From positions 85,067,382 to 85,131,381 of the forward strand of contig CM042016.1 in the NCBI GenBank assembly GCA_023525715.1: a DNA stretch of 64,000 nucleotides, written 5' to 3'. Source of the stretch: Cichorium intybus (taxonomy: Eukaryota > Streptophyta > Magnoliopsida > Asterales > Asteraceae). The stretch's first letter is position 1. Every line of letters starts with the position of its first letter. The notes below the pieces were generated by a model, which saw only the letters and a list, made by a program, of their open reading frames with translations, was not told the DNA's origin and searched no databases. Positions 21,897 to 31,933 of the stretch are shown here, piece by piece. The position numbers were made by a program, and so were the translations under genes.

Positions 21897-22247
21897 GAGA
21901 TATGTAAAGAAGAAGTCGTTGATCTACACAACGTAACTCATTATCTTGAAGTATAAGCAATAGAACATGGCCAAGAGTTGAATATATGAATGTTATATGT
22001 AAAAGATGGCACAGCTTGTATTAAAAAACTGATTGAACTTAATGTAAAATACAAATCAAGATCATGGACTTAGTCGTCGCCAGATTCAAATTAGTAAACC
22101 TGTGATTCAAAGACTCCATAGAAACAACTTAAGGATAAACTGCTTAGTAGCAAACAGATCCTTATTGATAGACTAATTTCACAAATCAACCACATCTTGA
22201 AAAATCTTGTTTGAAACTTCTTTTTGTATTTTATATAAATGTTTTCT
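21897..22247. other. Upstream region of the globulin-like gene
   Basis: No gene. AT-rich presumed promoter; I see no other clear element. Confidence 0.4.
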
Positions 22248-23101
22248 TGTTTGAAAAATATTGTATTTTAATATTGAGGGTTAACCCCATATAAATAGAG
22301 ATAAAAAATGGGGGCTCATGCCAAACTTAAACCCTAATGGGCTTACCTAAACCCTAATGAGTATTAACCCTAATCACTAACATCCCCCCGCAGTTTGATC
22401 GGGAGGAGACGACTAAACTGAAAAAAAATAAACAAAACATAAAAAAAAACATAATTGAAAAACAGCGGCAGCGATGGCAGAGCTCTGACGATGGCGGCTA
22501 ACAATAACTGCTCGTTGGAGAAGAAGAGAGGAGGAGCGGCGGCCAGAGGCGGATCCGTTGAAGAAGAAGGGAGAGTCGTGACAGTGATCATGGAGCCGAC
22601 GGCGGAAGAGTCCGGAGAAAGGCAGCGAGCAAAGAGAGAGGGCTCGAGCTGCGGCGGACGGCGCCAATTTCGGTGAGATTGACGACTGCAGTCATGACAG
22701 AGGAGAGCAAGACGACTGCAAATCGGAGGCTTCCCGACGAAGAATGTCCGAAGAAGAAGATGTCATCCGAGGAGAGGAGCCGAAGCAGACGATGCAGTAG
22801 AAGAAACCGATGACGGAGCTCTGGTTTAGTGCCGACGACTGTATTATTATTTATGAGAAAAAAGAAGAAAGGGAAAAATATTGAAGGCACCTTCGACAAC
22901 TAGGTCGGCGGCGGCTGGTTGTGGTCAGCAGTAGGATTTTAACCTAGAGCTGTGATACAATGATAGAATATAGAATGCTTGATATTAATATTAAGGGTTT
23001 AACCTCATATAAATAGAGATACAAAATAGGGGCTCATGGCCAAACTTAAACCCTAATGGGCTTACCTAAACCCTAATGGGTATTAACCCTAATCACTAAC
23101 A
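22248..23101 (-). mobile_element. TRIM-like miniature LTR retroelement
   Basis: Terminal repeats of ~135-141 bp (about 22248-22382 and 22961-23101) both end CACTAACA. They share CATATAAATAGAGATA and AAACCCTAATGGGCTTACC. On the minus strand a purine tract (CTGCGGGGGGA, 22383-22393) adjoins the left repeat. A degraded Met-tRNA primer site (TGTATCACAGCTCTA, 22945-22959) adjoins the right repeat. The 578 bp interior has no gag or pol and is rich in GAAG/CGG. Size and parts fit a TRIM. No target duplication is clear. A deletion derivative of a larger copia element is the alternative. Confidence 0.7.
22383..22960. other. TRIM interior
   Basis: GA/CGG-rich; several overlapping short frames on both strands (for example 22455-22676 plus, 22588-22899 minus). 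None has a domain, and codon periodicity here comes from the GAAGAA/CGGCGG composition. Confidence 0.55.
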
Positions 23102-24370
23102 AAAAAATGCCATTTAGTGGCACACATTTTTAGTGACATTTAACTTTTTATGCCACAAATTTATATCTTTAATGCCCATTTTCTATTTGTCATAAAAAAT
23201 AAATAGTTTTAGCGGCACCTAATTGTCATTCCTCCTCTTCGGTACCCAGAGCCGTCGATTTTGGGTTTACGAGATGATATGAAGAAGAAATTAGTGAAGA
23301 GATGTATCGTACCAGAAGTTTTAGGGGATGACTCTGGTAGCTGTAATCAAGACGACAACCTCAAAATCGTATCCTAATCTTCCAAATCTTTTCCAGTACT
23401 GATACAGTAGACCGAGCAAACACCTTCCAGGTAAGCTTCTGTAATTGACTTGCACACTTCTGCATCACCCACACATCGGTACTCTTCTATGTAGCGCGTT
23501 GCATGTTCCTCATCTCTAGCTGTTCTTATATTTGTACACATTTGTTGGACATGGTCATTTTTAGCAACTTGTTCAGTCTTAGGATATATTCATCCTCACT
23601 GATCTCGCTAAATGAGGAAACCCGCACATCGCCTCTTCGATCTAGGAACTTGAGAGAAATAGCATGCTTTTTTTTATCGTGTAGAGGTAATCTTACAAAT
23701 ATAACTTGTTCAACTTTAATTGCTTTTAATAAACTCCCTTAGAATGGCAAAATAGACTTTTCTAGTTTACATTATTCCGTGTTTATGAATGTAGAAACCT
23801 TCAGTCAAGTTATTGGGGGTGATCTGGTATTGTTCCTGGATCTAGGGACAAGTCTTTGTACAATGCATTTTGGGTTGCACAAGCATTACTGCGTAAAGGG
23901 TAGGCATCATTTTACGTTTTTACCTCTTTATGGGTATGCTAACAATGTGATCAATTTTGCATATCTGCAAAAACTAGAAAACAGCTCATAAACGCGTCTT
24001 ATTGCTTACAAATGAAGACGACCGTTTCAAAATATCAAGGGAGTCAACTACACATGCCTAGAACAATATTGCAGTGACCTAAAGTAAATTTTATAGTTTA
24101 ATGTAAACATTTAGAAAAGAATTACAATAAGTATTTACAAGATTCTCTTTTTGAACTGTTGCAGTATACATTTTATAGGAGTTCATCGGGTCCTCAATTG
24201 GTTTTTGTAATTTATATTTTTTATTTAATTTTTTTTTGAAGAACGGGAAAAAGTTCACCTAGAATAATCATAAATGTATTTACATGGCTGTTTCATAAAT
24301 ATACATCTATCTGGCCAGTGAAGATCAAATGGAAAAGGCAACTGCTTTGGTGAAACATGTAGATTTGAGA
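23102..24370. other. No recognisable gene
   Basis: Begins with ATGCCATTTAGTGGCACAC and TTTTTAGTGACATTT, reminiscent of CACTA-type subterminal repeats, but no matching second end is seen. The short plus-strand frames at 23503-23742 and 23779-23991 show no known domain. Confidence 0.35.
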
Positions 24371-24395
24371 GGGGGGGGGGGGGGGGGGAGGGGGG
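24371..24395 (+). repeat. G-run (G18-A-G6)
   Basis: 18 consecutive G, one A, then six G. Such runs can form G-quadruplexes; their length is often unreliable in assemblies. Confidence 0.85.
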
Positions 24396-24932
24396 TTCAT
24401 CTCCCCTTACCATCCACAACCAACATGCCACATCAGATTTTCGCTCTAATCACAGTTTCATCATTCATCATTCATCAATCCACATTACTGATAACCCATC
24501 TTTTCCAAATCACTACAATATACAAGTAACAAAAACACATAGTACAAGCATCCCCCACCAGACAAAGTGGGTTCACCAACCAACACACCACCTATATATT
24601 GTGAACCCGCACATGGAGGAACTGTCCCGCCGGCGAGGCCGACGACCCCTCCCTCTAACCCTCTTCATCTTGCAACGACTCCTCTTACCCTAAAAGACTT
24701 CGCCGTCTGCCAATTTGCCAATCTTGGTATAATTTTCATAATTACTTTATATTTTCACACATAGTGTGACATTCTTTATTAAATATCATTAGTTTTTTTT
24801 CTGTAGTACTACATAGCCACTATGCAGTAGTATATTAGTACAAGCCCCTAATGAAGATGAGATTCCGGAAATTCATGATGTAAGCATATTGCTTTTATGG
24901 GTTTACATATTGCTATTATTGGTAAAAGAAAT
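24396..24932. other. No recognisable gene
   Basis: Contains a short C-rich stretch (CACCACC, CGACGACCCC) and TATATATTG. Nothing assignable. Confidence 0.35.
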
Positions 24933-25540
24933 TGTAACGTCCCAAAGTCTTTTCTTTATATATAAATTTCAAATTGTATTTTATTAATTTCAATAACCAT
25001 ATCACAGGACATTAAAAGGTTTAAATGTAAACAAAATGCGAAAGTCTCAACGTAGGTTACAAAAGTCATAATGTCTTAAGTGAAAACCTAAACTAGGGAA
25101 TGCAAACACTGTCTGCAATCATGTATGAATGTTACACTTGTTCAACCTGGAGGGTCCTGGAAAATGTTAATAAACAACTATAAGCGAAGTTTTGTGAGCA
25201 CACCACTACATATTCCATTATATGTCATGCTAAGATAATACACGTAAACATGTAATCTGATAATCCCTTGCTCCCTCTTCTCCCTCTTCTGGGAATAAGG
25301 ACATAAATATGATACTTTCTTGCTCCCTCTTCCGGGAACAAGGACATAAAATCTGATACTTTCTTACTCCCCCTTCTCGAAACAAGAACTTATAGTCTAA
25401 TACACACATAAATAAGCATACACCACATAAACACATTATAACATGTATAGGGTAGTGCAACTCACCTGATAGCAAAAGTCTGAACAATATAAGTGATGTG
25501 ATCTAGGATGAACTTCTACTTCTTATCAACCTACATACAC
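24933..25540 (-). mobile_element. Ty3-type LTR fragment
   Basis: Plus strand begins TGTAACGTCCCAAAG, almost the same as the LTR edge at 53229 (TGTAACGTCCCAAAA). On the minus strand it has TGCTCACAAAACTTCGCTTA and TTAACATTTTCCAGG, matching the conserved LTR box and TTTTCAGG segment of the elements at 9926 and 46183. A three-unit hairpin array lies at 25267-25386. The right end is unclear, and no interior or second LTR is present. Truncated or solo LTR. Confidence 0.7.
25267..25386 (-). repeat. Three-unit hairpin array in the LTR fragment
   Basis: Units at 25267-25299, 25319-25342 and 25363-25386, separated by GACATAAAATCTGATACTTT-like spacers. On the sense (minus) strand unit 2 pairs CTTGTTCCC with GGGAGCAAG and unit 3 pairs CTTGTTTC with GGGGAGTAAG. 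Several pairs are G-U on this strand but would be A-C mismatches on the other, as expected if the RNA is what is selected. Confidence 0.7.
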
Positions 25541-25554
25541 AGTATAAGAAAAAG

Positions 25555-25740
25555 TTAGCGTTTCCTAAAAAAATTTCCAAGGAATAATTACTCCTTGGTA
25601 GTTCTGACGCATTTTCGAGGAAATTCCTCGTTACCTCCGAGGAATTTTTGAGGAAACGCAATAATAAAATATTATCATTAAGTTTTCTCGGAAGTTCCTT
25701 GGAACTACCGAGAGATTTCCTGAAAAATGTTATATTTTAT
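25555..25740. repeat. Palindrome-rich block, CACTA-like subterminal repeats
   Basis: Repeated inverted boxes: GAGGAAATTCCTC, TTCCAAGGAA, CTCGGAAGTTCC and CCGAGGAATTTTTGAGGAAA. Such boxes are typical of subterminal regions of plant CACTA transposons. CACAGTATAAGAAAAAG just upstream (25539) is close to a CACTACAAGAAAAA end. No transposase. Confidence 0.45.
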
Positions 25741-25899
25741 TATTTAAACACAATTTAATTATTCTTAGAAACAAAATTTGGTTTTTTCATTTTTTAGTTT
25801 TTGAGAAAACTTGCATACATCAACATGTATCAATCAGGGCCTTTGCACACTAACTACAACTAGAGAAAAGAGATACATTCAACTTATCATATAAACAAG

Positions 25900-26674
25900 T
25901 GTTGGGATTTGATCATATAAATATAATATTCATACAGTGGAACACTTAGCAAGATTAAATCACATAAGTATCCATGAACATAGTACAGGATCATGCAGTT
26001 CAACTGTGGAGATATTTCTAAAAATAGCAGGGTCCTATTTGGGTTGCCCTCACGGCCCAGTAAAAACTATCAGTGGCAGAAACAATAGAGGAATGATCAA
26101 TTTATTAATTAATTGAGAAATTAATTAATCACAAACTGGATCAAGAATTAATTGATGAATTAGTTAAGAAATTAATTTATAGAAATTAATTAAGGGATTG
26201 GATTGTAATTAATTAATAGAACAAATCCAGGGGTGCGGCCGCCAAAAGGCTCCTAAGTTTGAAACCGTTGGAGCCCATGTACTATAAATAGAGGCCTTAG
26301 GGTGCAACCCTAAGGCATCCCAACCTCCTAAGAGTGCCACCGCCTCCTAGAAACCCTCCCCCTCTCCTCTTTGTTGAAATCCTTAAACCCTTCAAGGGTT
26401 TCTGGATCAACTTCCACAAGCCTTGGAAGTTTCTGTCTTCTTGTTCTTTTGGTGATCTTGGGTGTGAGTCATTAGAGGGATTGTGGTTTGGATCATTAAC
26501 ATAAAAAAGGTATGAATCTAATTCATCTTATTGTTGATGCAGCTGTTATGAACTTATGATCATGATTATGAACATGATATGATCCTACTTAATAATCTGC
26601 TCAATTTTTGGGATTTAATATGTTTTATCTTCCGCTGCCTGATTGAATTGTGTTAATCTGTAAAAATCCCAACA
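25900..26674 (+). repeat. 5' LTR of the outer element (775 bp)
   Basis: Starts TGTTGGGATTT and ends AAAATCCCAACA, an 11 bp terminal inverted repeat. TATAAATA at 26283-26290. Shares TTGGGTTGCCCTCA with the LTRs at 29086 and 37414, so the three families are related. Confidence 0.9.
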
Positions 26675-26675
26675 G

Positions 26676-26688
26676 TGGTATCAGAGCC
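26676..26688 (+). other. Primer-binding site
   Basis: TGGTATCAGAGCC, one base after the LTR end. Confidence 0.9.
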
Positions 26689-27400
26689 ATTGTTCTTAGG
26701 TTGCATGCACATTAGATTATTAAAGCTTGAATATGGATTGTTTTTCCTGCCTTAAATTTTCGATAATCATAGGTTAACACTAGAAAATCATGAAAATTGC
26801 ATGTTATGAATTTTTCCTGATCTATGTTTGTAGAAACCTGTATGTCGAAATTTTGGAGGGTTTAGGAACCCTCCATAGGTTTTTGGCAGCCAGGGTTTCA
26901 CAAACCCTCCTTGCCTTTCAAGTTTCCTAACTTGCTTAGTTTCCTTAAGTAACTAGTTGCCTAAACTGCTTCTCTTTAATTTAAGTTGATTTATTTGATT
27001 ATTAAACTATTTTAATGAAATTAAATATGACAAAAATGAATTTTAAATTTTTTAAAATTTTACCTTTAATATATTTAGAACAATATCTGTATATTATTAA
27101 AACTTAAATTAAAACAAGAACATTGGTCAAACCATGACTAGGCTCATCCACTTTAAATGTGTTTGAAGGTTTGAAGGAAGATTCTTATGAATTCTAATGA
27201 GGTCGGTTTTTAAATGACATTTATTGTCTACCCCCTCACCGCCTCTCACGATTTACATAGTGGAGTTACCGAAAGGGTTTGATAGGGCAATGTTTATCAG
27301 TTAAAAAGTATTTAACTTAGAAGTATTAAAACAAAAATCCCGTTTTAATTGAAATAAAATGTGAATCATATGCTGCCCATGAAAAAACACACATTTTCTT

Positions 27401-27453
27401 TATGATCTCCTGACGGAGCTATGTGGTTAACCGACACGTCAATCTAGGTCATA
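27401..27453 (+). other. Conserved-loop hairpin, copy 1
   Basis: Inner stem TGACG/CGTCA (27411-27415 with 27437-27441), 21 nt loop GAGCTATGTGGTTAACC plus GACA, and outer stem TATGA/TCATA (27401-27405 with 27449-27453). It shares the loop with four copies in the inner element; the stem bases differ but still pair. Confidence 0.7.
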
Positions 27454-27750
27454 GTTGAGAGTGATGTGGCACTCGTGATTCTTAAACGTATCTTAAGCCG
27501 GGGATTTTAGATGAGTATAACCGAGATTAACATGCCATTGACTCTTAGTCAATGAATCTTATAGACTTAGGAATTTCATAAAGACTAAAATTGATAAGTG
27601 TATATCTATCTTAATGACCATTATGTTGTGAGTACGGCATCCCTCTTCACATCATAATTGGGAGATTTTGGATCCTAGCATTGTTAAATAATAATTGGGT
27701 AATTGTTTAAAAGGATTAAAATTAAACTAACAAAAAATATGATTTTATAG

Positions 27751-28593
27751 ATGTCTGAAGCAAGTGTCAATTCTCCTCATTCTCCTCCATCACCCATCTT
27801 TGAAAGCTCTAAGAAGTATCTACTGGATATGGATAAGCTTACTGGTCTTAACTATCTAGACTGGCTTCACACTTGGAATCTTGTTCCAAAGTTCGAAGGA
27901 AAATCATATCTGATTAAAAGTCCCCTCCCCATTCTACCTAGGCATGACACCACACAGGAACTCTGCGATGAGCATGATTTCCTGATTGGTGAGTTTGAGG
28001 AAGTTCGTAGCCTCATGCTGCTGACCATTGACCCCGAGATCCACAGGGATTTTGAGTTTTTGGGTCATTACGACTTAGCATGTCTGGTTGAGGAAAGGTT
28101 CCGAGTACCGTTTGAGCAAGAACGAACTAGGATCTTCAAAGAACTTGAAGGATGCAAGCTAGAAGAAGGAAGTAGAATCGGTCCGTATGTTCTCAAGATT
28201 AAGGGATACATTAGATATTTGTGCAGACTTGGTCACCCTATTGATCGGGAGTTGAGCGCTAACATCATTCTCGACTCACTGACCAGCCAGTACGATCTGT
28301 TCATTCAGATGTACAGAAAGGGAAACCAAGATAAGTCTGTCATGGAGATACATTCGATGTTGACTCTGTATGAGTCATTCATAGATATACATAGTTCCAC
28401 TGATCCAACTACTTCGGGATTGAGTCCGGTCATGAGACATAACAAGAAACGGTCCAGGTCAACTGTTGGGCCATTTTTGAGGTGTCTCAAACTGGGAATT
28501 CACAGGGTGGGATATAGTCACAGAAAGATTGGAAGATGCTCCAAAGCCAAGCCATTTGGCAACTCAGATATTTCTAAAACTCAAAAATTCTGA
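27751..28593 (+). CDS. Gag-like protein of the outer element
   Basis: 280 codons without a stop. The start follows TTTTATAG. The pattern is that of copia Gag: a Ser/Pro-rich start (SPPSPIFESS), LLDMDKLTGLNYLDWLHTWN, an acidic helical block with SLMLLTIDPEIHRDFEFL, CKLEEGSRIGPYVLKIKGYI, LGHPIDRELSANIILDSL and LTLYESF, then a basic tail (NKKRSRS). No CCHC zinc knuckle and no pol frame follow. It is roughly half identical, by eye, to the inner element's 279-codon protein. The last ~40 codons look frameshifted relative to that protein, so this copy may be slightly damaged. Likely the structural protein of a non-autonomous (TR-GAG-like) retroelement, with RNA binding perhaps by the basic tail. Confidence 0.75.
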   Translation: MSEASVNSPHSPPSPIFESSKKYLLDMDKLTGLNYLDWLHTWNLVPKFEGKSYLIKSPLPILPRHDTTQELCDEHDFLIGEFEEVRSLMLLTIDPEIHRDFEFLGHYDLACLVEERFRVPFEQERTRIFKELEGCKLEEGSRIGPYVLKIKGYIRYLCRLGHPIDRELSANIILDSLTSQYDLFIQMYRKGNQDKSVMEIHSMLTLYESFIDIHSSTDPTTSGLSPVMRHNKKRSRSTVGPFLRCLKLGIHRVGYSHRKIGRCSKAKPFGNSDISKTQKF

Positions 28594-29085
28594 TCCTTAA
28601 TTCATTAATACAGGATGTGTTTCTCACATTTGCGCTGTATGCGGGGACTTAGTAGGATGCGGGACACTAATGCATAGGAGCTTATTCGAATTGTGAGAGC
28701 ACTGTTGTTGTTACAGGATCGGAATCACGGGCTCATGCAATTTTGATGTTTAGTTAATATTTGATTATGTTATTAGCTAAAAGTTGAATATAACATTGTT
28801 TTACATATTTTACATTGTTTTGAGGATATTTATTTCGTTTTAATGAAAATAGTGATGTTTTTCTTTTCTAAAAGGCTTGCTTGTTTTATATCCTTACGAT
28901 GTTGTGTGAATGTGTTGAATTGCATTTATAGTAATAATTTGAATGTTGATACATCCAAAAGTGTATTGGATACATAATTGTGTTTGTATGATTGTTAAAA
29001 TTAGTTTTGTACAAGAATTGCATCAACCAAAGATCCAAGTGGACAGGACTTTGGAAGCATATGACTTAGAGTCATATGATGATGC
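28594..29085 (+). other. Post-gag region of the outer element
   Basis: No reading frame. It ends in a two-hairpin module: 29027-29054 pairs CCAAAG with CTTTGG and TCC with GGA; 29058-29078 pairs CATATGACT with AGTCATATG around TAG, a perfect 9 bp stem. The inner element inserted just after this module, at GATGC (29081-29085). Confidence 0.7.
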
Positions 29086-29845
29086 TGTTGGATTAGGTGT
29101 CTAAGCCATGACTTTATATTTATATTTATCTTGTTAATTGAAGCAAAGTCCATTTGGGTTGCCCTCATAGCTGGAGGTTAGGATAGAGTTCAGTAGAGTA
29201 AAAGGTTGATTTATTAATTGTTTAATAAATCAATATAATTAATTAAATGGTTTATTAATATATTTAAGTGTTAATATATTAATTAGAAACTATATAATTA
29301 ATTGATATTTAATCTAGAATTAATTGGATTTAATTTAGTGATTAAATTAATTAATTAAAAGTACAGGGACTGGTTTGTATTTGTAGTTGAATTACTGACA
29401 AACCAGAAGCCAGGGGCTAGATTTGGCGCCACCTTGGAGGCTTCTTCCAAGGGTAGCGAAAAACCCTAATTAGGGTTTAGAAAGTCTGGTCCAAGTGGTC
29501 AACAGACTTGCCCACTAAGGAGGCTCCTTAGGGTTTCAGCTGTAACCCTAGAGGCTATAAAAGGAGACTCCTGGCACTCCATTTTCTGCGCCACTTTCAC
29601 CAAGATTACTCTGCTGGACTGTCTTCTCCATTGCTTGGGTGTGACTTCATTTGAGGCAGGATCTCTTTGCTGCTAGCTTCAAGAACAAGATCAAAAGGTT
29701 GGTTATTCTTCATTTGATCTTTAGAAATAATTGTTGGCCTTAGGATTTTAGTTTATTATCTTCATAGAAGAAAACATAGATCTTTCTAGGGTTGCATGTG
29801 AACCATAAGAAATTATTTGTTCATTGTTTGCTAGAAAACCCTTCA
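29086..29845 (+). repeat. 5' LTR of the inner element
   Basis: TGTTGGATTAGG...CCCTTCA. TATAAAAG at 29556-29563. A splice-donor-like AAAAG|GTTGGT lies at 29697-29698. AT-rich first third. Confidence 0.95.
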
Positions 29846-29846
29846 G

Positions 29847-29858
29847 TGGTATCAGAGC
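29847..29858 (+). other. Primer-binding site
   Basis: TGGTATCAGAGC one base after the LTR end. Confidence 0.9.
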
Positions 29859-30418
29859 TTAGGGTTGTTTTCTTATGAATTGATATAAACTGCTTGAATG
29901 ATTCTTGCCTTGAGTGTTTTTGCGAAAAACCCTCTTGGAATGGCCTAAATTTCGAGGCCTAGGCTAGGGTTTCCTAACCCTAGCCGCCAAGCCCCATGGT
30001 CCCCTTTATTTGCTTGATTTACTTGCCTTTTATAAGTAGGTTGTTATTTTTGGTAACTGTATCTAATAAATAACTGGAACCCTTATTTGTTGGCTTGTAT
30101 TTTTCGAAAATTGTGGGGCCCTAGATAGTAAAATTAATTTGATTAATTTCATAAAATCTATCTTAGATTTAATTAGTTTAATTAACTGTTAATTAAAAGA
30201 TCAATTAAATCAGCTTAAAGAATTAATTTAAATTTTCAAAAATTGTTTAAAATTTGCGAAAATTCTTATTAAATTAATTCTAAAATATTTTAATAAGATT
30301 AAAATATATCTTATATATTTATGATTAAAAGTTAATTATTTATATATAAGAAAAATTGGTTAGTCTTACCGCAAGTAGGCCTCATTCATAAAACTGTCCT
30401 ATAAAGAGGGTATAAGGC

Positions 30419-30519
30419 GACTGCCTATAAAATGGCAGTCTAATGGGTATCCACTCTTACCCATCGCTCTCCTGGTCAGTCGAGTGTCGTTAGCCGAACG
30501 GGTTTGATAGAACCGCTAA
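30419..30519 (+). other. Cluster of leader hairpins
   Basis: GACTGCC/GGCAGTC (30419-30440, 8 nt loop) and ATGGGTA/TACCCAT (30443-30464, 8 nt loop) are perfect 7 bp hairpins two bases apart. They are followed by a two-step stem TTAGC...GGTT/AACC...GCTAA (30490-30519) around TGATAG. The outer element has a related sequence with GGGTTTGATAG at 27274-27284. Confidence 0.65.
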
Positions 30520-30638
30520 GCCTCTTAAAAGTATAATGCTATAATTGAAAGTACTAGAACTTTGAACAAAACCCAATCTAGTTACTTTAGGTTAAAAAAA
30601 TGTGAATTGGTGCTAATCCATGAAATTGCACATTGCAA

Positions 30639-30697
30639 TTTGTGAAACATTGGTGGAGCGTGTGTGGTTAACCGGCACACCAATAGGGGTTCACAAA
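30639..30697 (+). other. Conserved-loop hairpin, copy 2
   Basis: Outer stem TTTGTGAA/TTCACAAA, inner stem ATTGGTG/CACCAAT (30649-30655 with 30678-30684), 22 nt loop beginning GAGCGTGTGTGGTTAACC. This is the best-formed copy, with 15 canonical pairs. Confidence 0.8.
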
Positions 30698-30720
30698 GAC
30701 TTGCAATGGGTTTCTCGATT

Positions 30721-30776
30721 TTGTCATTATTAATGGAGCGTGTGTGGTTAACCGGCACGTTAATTAGAGATGACAA
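30721..30776 (+). other. Conserved-loop hairpin, copy 3
   Basis: Outer stem TTGTCAT/ATGACAA, inner stem ATTAATG/CGTTAAT (30729-30735 with 30758-30764, one U-G). The loop is identical to copy 2. All stem sequences differ from copy 2 yet pair. Confidence 0.8.
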
Positions 30777-31093
30777 TTGACTACGAGAGTACCGAGCGAA
30801 TTTGCATGGTTATTCACACCCGGTTTGTGATCCTCGGCATCCCAGTCACAAACAGTGGGGCACATTCGAGACTAAACATGCCATTGAACAGTTCAATGTG
30901 TCTCAACAGATCTAGGAATTTCATAAGATCAAATTGATAAGTGCATTATCTACCTTAATGACCATTGTGTTGTGATTACGGCATCCCTCTTCACACCATA
31001 GTTGGGGTATTTTGGGTCCTAGCCTTAATAAATAATATATTGGGTAATTATTTAAAAGGATTAATTAAACTTATAAAATTCTGTTTTTTGTAG

Positions 31094-31933
31094 ATGTTTG
31101 AATCAAGTGTCTATTCTCCTCCCTCTCCTCCTTCACCCATTTCTAAGAGCATCAGAGAACACCTGCTAAATATGGAAAGGTTGACTGGCCTTAACTGTAA
31201 GGAATGGCTTCGTAATTGGAGACGGGTTCTCGTCATTGTTGGCAAGCTTCATCTCACCGAGTATCCGATCCCGGTTCCACCGGAACAAGTCATCATAAAG
31301 AGCCTTTATGATAAGCATGACTTATTAGTTGATGAATCTGAAAAGATTCGTGACCTCATGCTATTGACCATTGACCACGAGTTTCGCAAGGATTTTGAAT
31401 CCTTGGGGCCATATGAGTTAATGCAATCGGTTGAGGAAAAGTTCCAAAAACCAGTCGAAGAGGAACGAGCTAGGATCTTCAAAAGACTTGCAGAGTGTAA
31501 GTTAAAAGAAGGAAGTAGCATTGATTCGCATGTTCTTCAGATTGAAGCGTACATAGGCGAATTGTACAAACTTGGTTACTCCATAAGTCAGGAGTCGAGT
31601 GTTAACACTCTACTCGCTTCACTGACCAGTAAGTACGATCTGTTCATTCAGACGTATAGAAAGGAAGACCAGAAAAAGACCTTAATAGAAATGCGTCCAC
31701 TGTTGACTTTATACAAGTCACTCTTGGACAGGCATAGCTCCAATGGTTCAGCTACTTCTGGATTAAGTCCAGTGGGAAGACGGAGCAAGAAACGATCCAG
31801 ATCGTCTGGATATGTCTTAAGCTGGGAATCCACAGAATCGGATACAGTCGCGGAAAGATTGGAAGAGGCTCCAAAGTCAAAATCTTTTGAAAGCTCGGGT
31901 ATATCTAAAAACCTCAAACCTCCTGTTCCATAA
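31094..31933 (+). CDS. Gag-like protein of the inner element
   Basis: 279 intact codons. N-terminus SVYSPPSPPSPISKS; capsid-like block MERLTGLNCKEWLRNWRRVL, RDLMLLTIDHEFRKDFESLG, a Glu/Arg-rich helix, CKLKEGSSIDSHVLQIEAYI, LGYSISQESSVNTLLASL and LTLYKSLLDRHSS; then a basic patch GRRSKKRSRSS and a Ser/Lys tail. This is the copia Gag (UBN2-like) pattern, without a zinc knuckle, protease or any pol frame. The start codon follows TTTTTTGTAG, a 3' splice-site-like sequence. No frameshift, although the protein is only about half identical to its outer relative. That suggests the protein has been kept functional while the family diverged. Confidence 0.8.
   Translation: MFESSVYSPPSPPSPISKSIREHLLNMERLTGLNCKEWLRNWRRVLVIVGKLHLTEYPIPVPPEQVIIKSLYDKHDLLVDESEKIRDLMLLTIDHEFRKDFESLGPYELMQSVEEKFQKPVEEERARIFKRLAECKLKEGSSIDSHVLQIEAYIGELYKLGYSISQESSVNTLLASLTSKYDLFIQTYRKEDQKKTLIEMRPLLTLYKSLLDRHSSNGSATSGLSPVGRRSKKRSRSSGYVLSWESTESDTVAERLEEAPKSKSFESSGISKNLKPPVP

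Larger units (their letters stand above)
26510..27750 (+). other. Putative leader intron of the outer element
   Basis: AAAAAAG|GTATGAA in the LTR (GT at 26510-26511) is a good 5' splice site. TTTTATAG ends directly at the gag ATG (27751). The 1241 nt between contain the PBS and one conserved-loop hairpin (27401-27453). The inner element has the same arrangement. This is an inference from splice-site shape and from conservation between two elements. Confidence 0.45.
29698..31093 (+). other. Putative leader intron of the inner element
   Basis: From GT at 29698 in the LTR to TTTTTTGTAG immediately before the gag ATG at 31094. It contains the PBS, four leader hairpins and two conserved-loop hairpins. 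It is the same layout as the outer element at 26510-27750 despite sequence divergence. Confidence 0.45.

Noticed and set aside
22455..22676. Host gene encoding a Glu/Gly/Arg-rich protein
   Set aside because: It lies inside the TRIM interior. The open frames on both strands come from GAAG and CGG runs, and no domain is seen.
23094..23110. CACTAACAAAAAAATG as a CACTA transposon start
   Set aside because: The same CACTAACA ends the TRIM LTR at 22382, so it belongs to that element. No CACTA partner end or transposase was found.
31306..31521. Minus-strand frames opposite the inner gag (also 31648-31917, 28305-28490)
   Set aside because: Antisense shadows of intact plus-strand gag frames; no domain.
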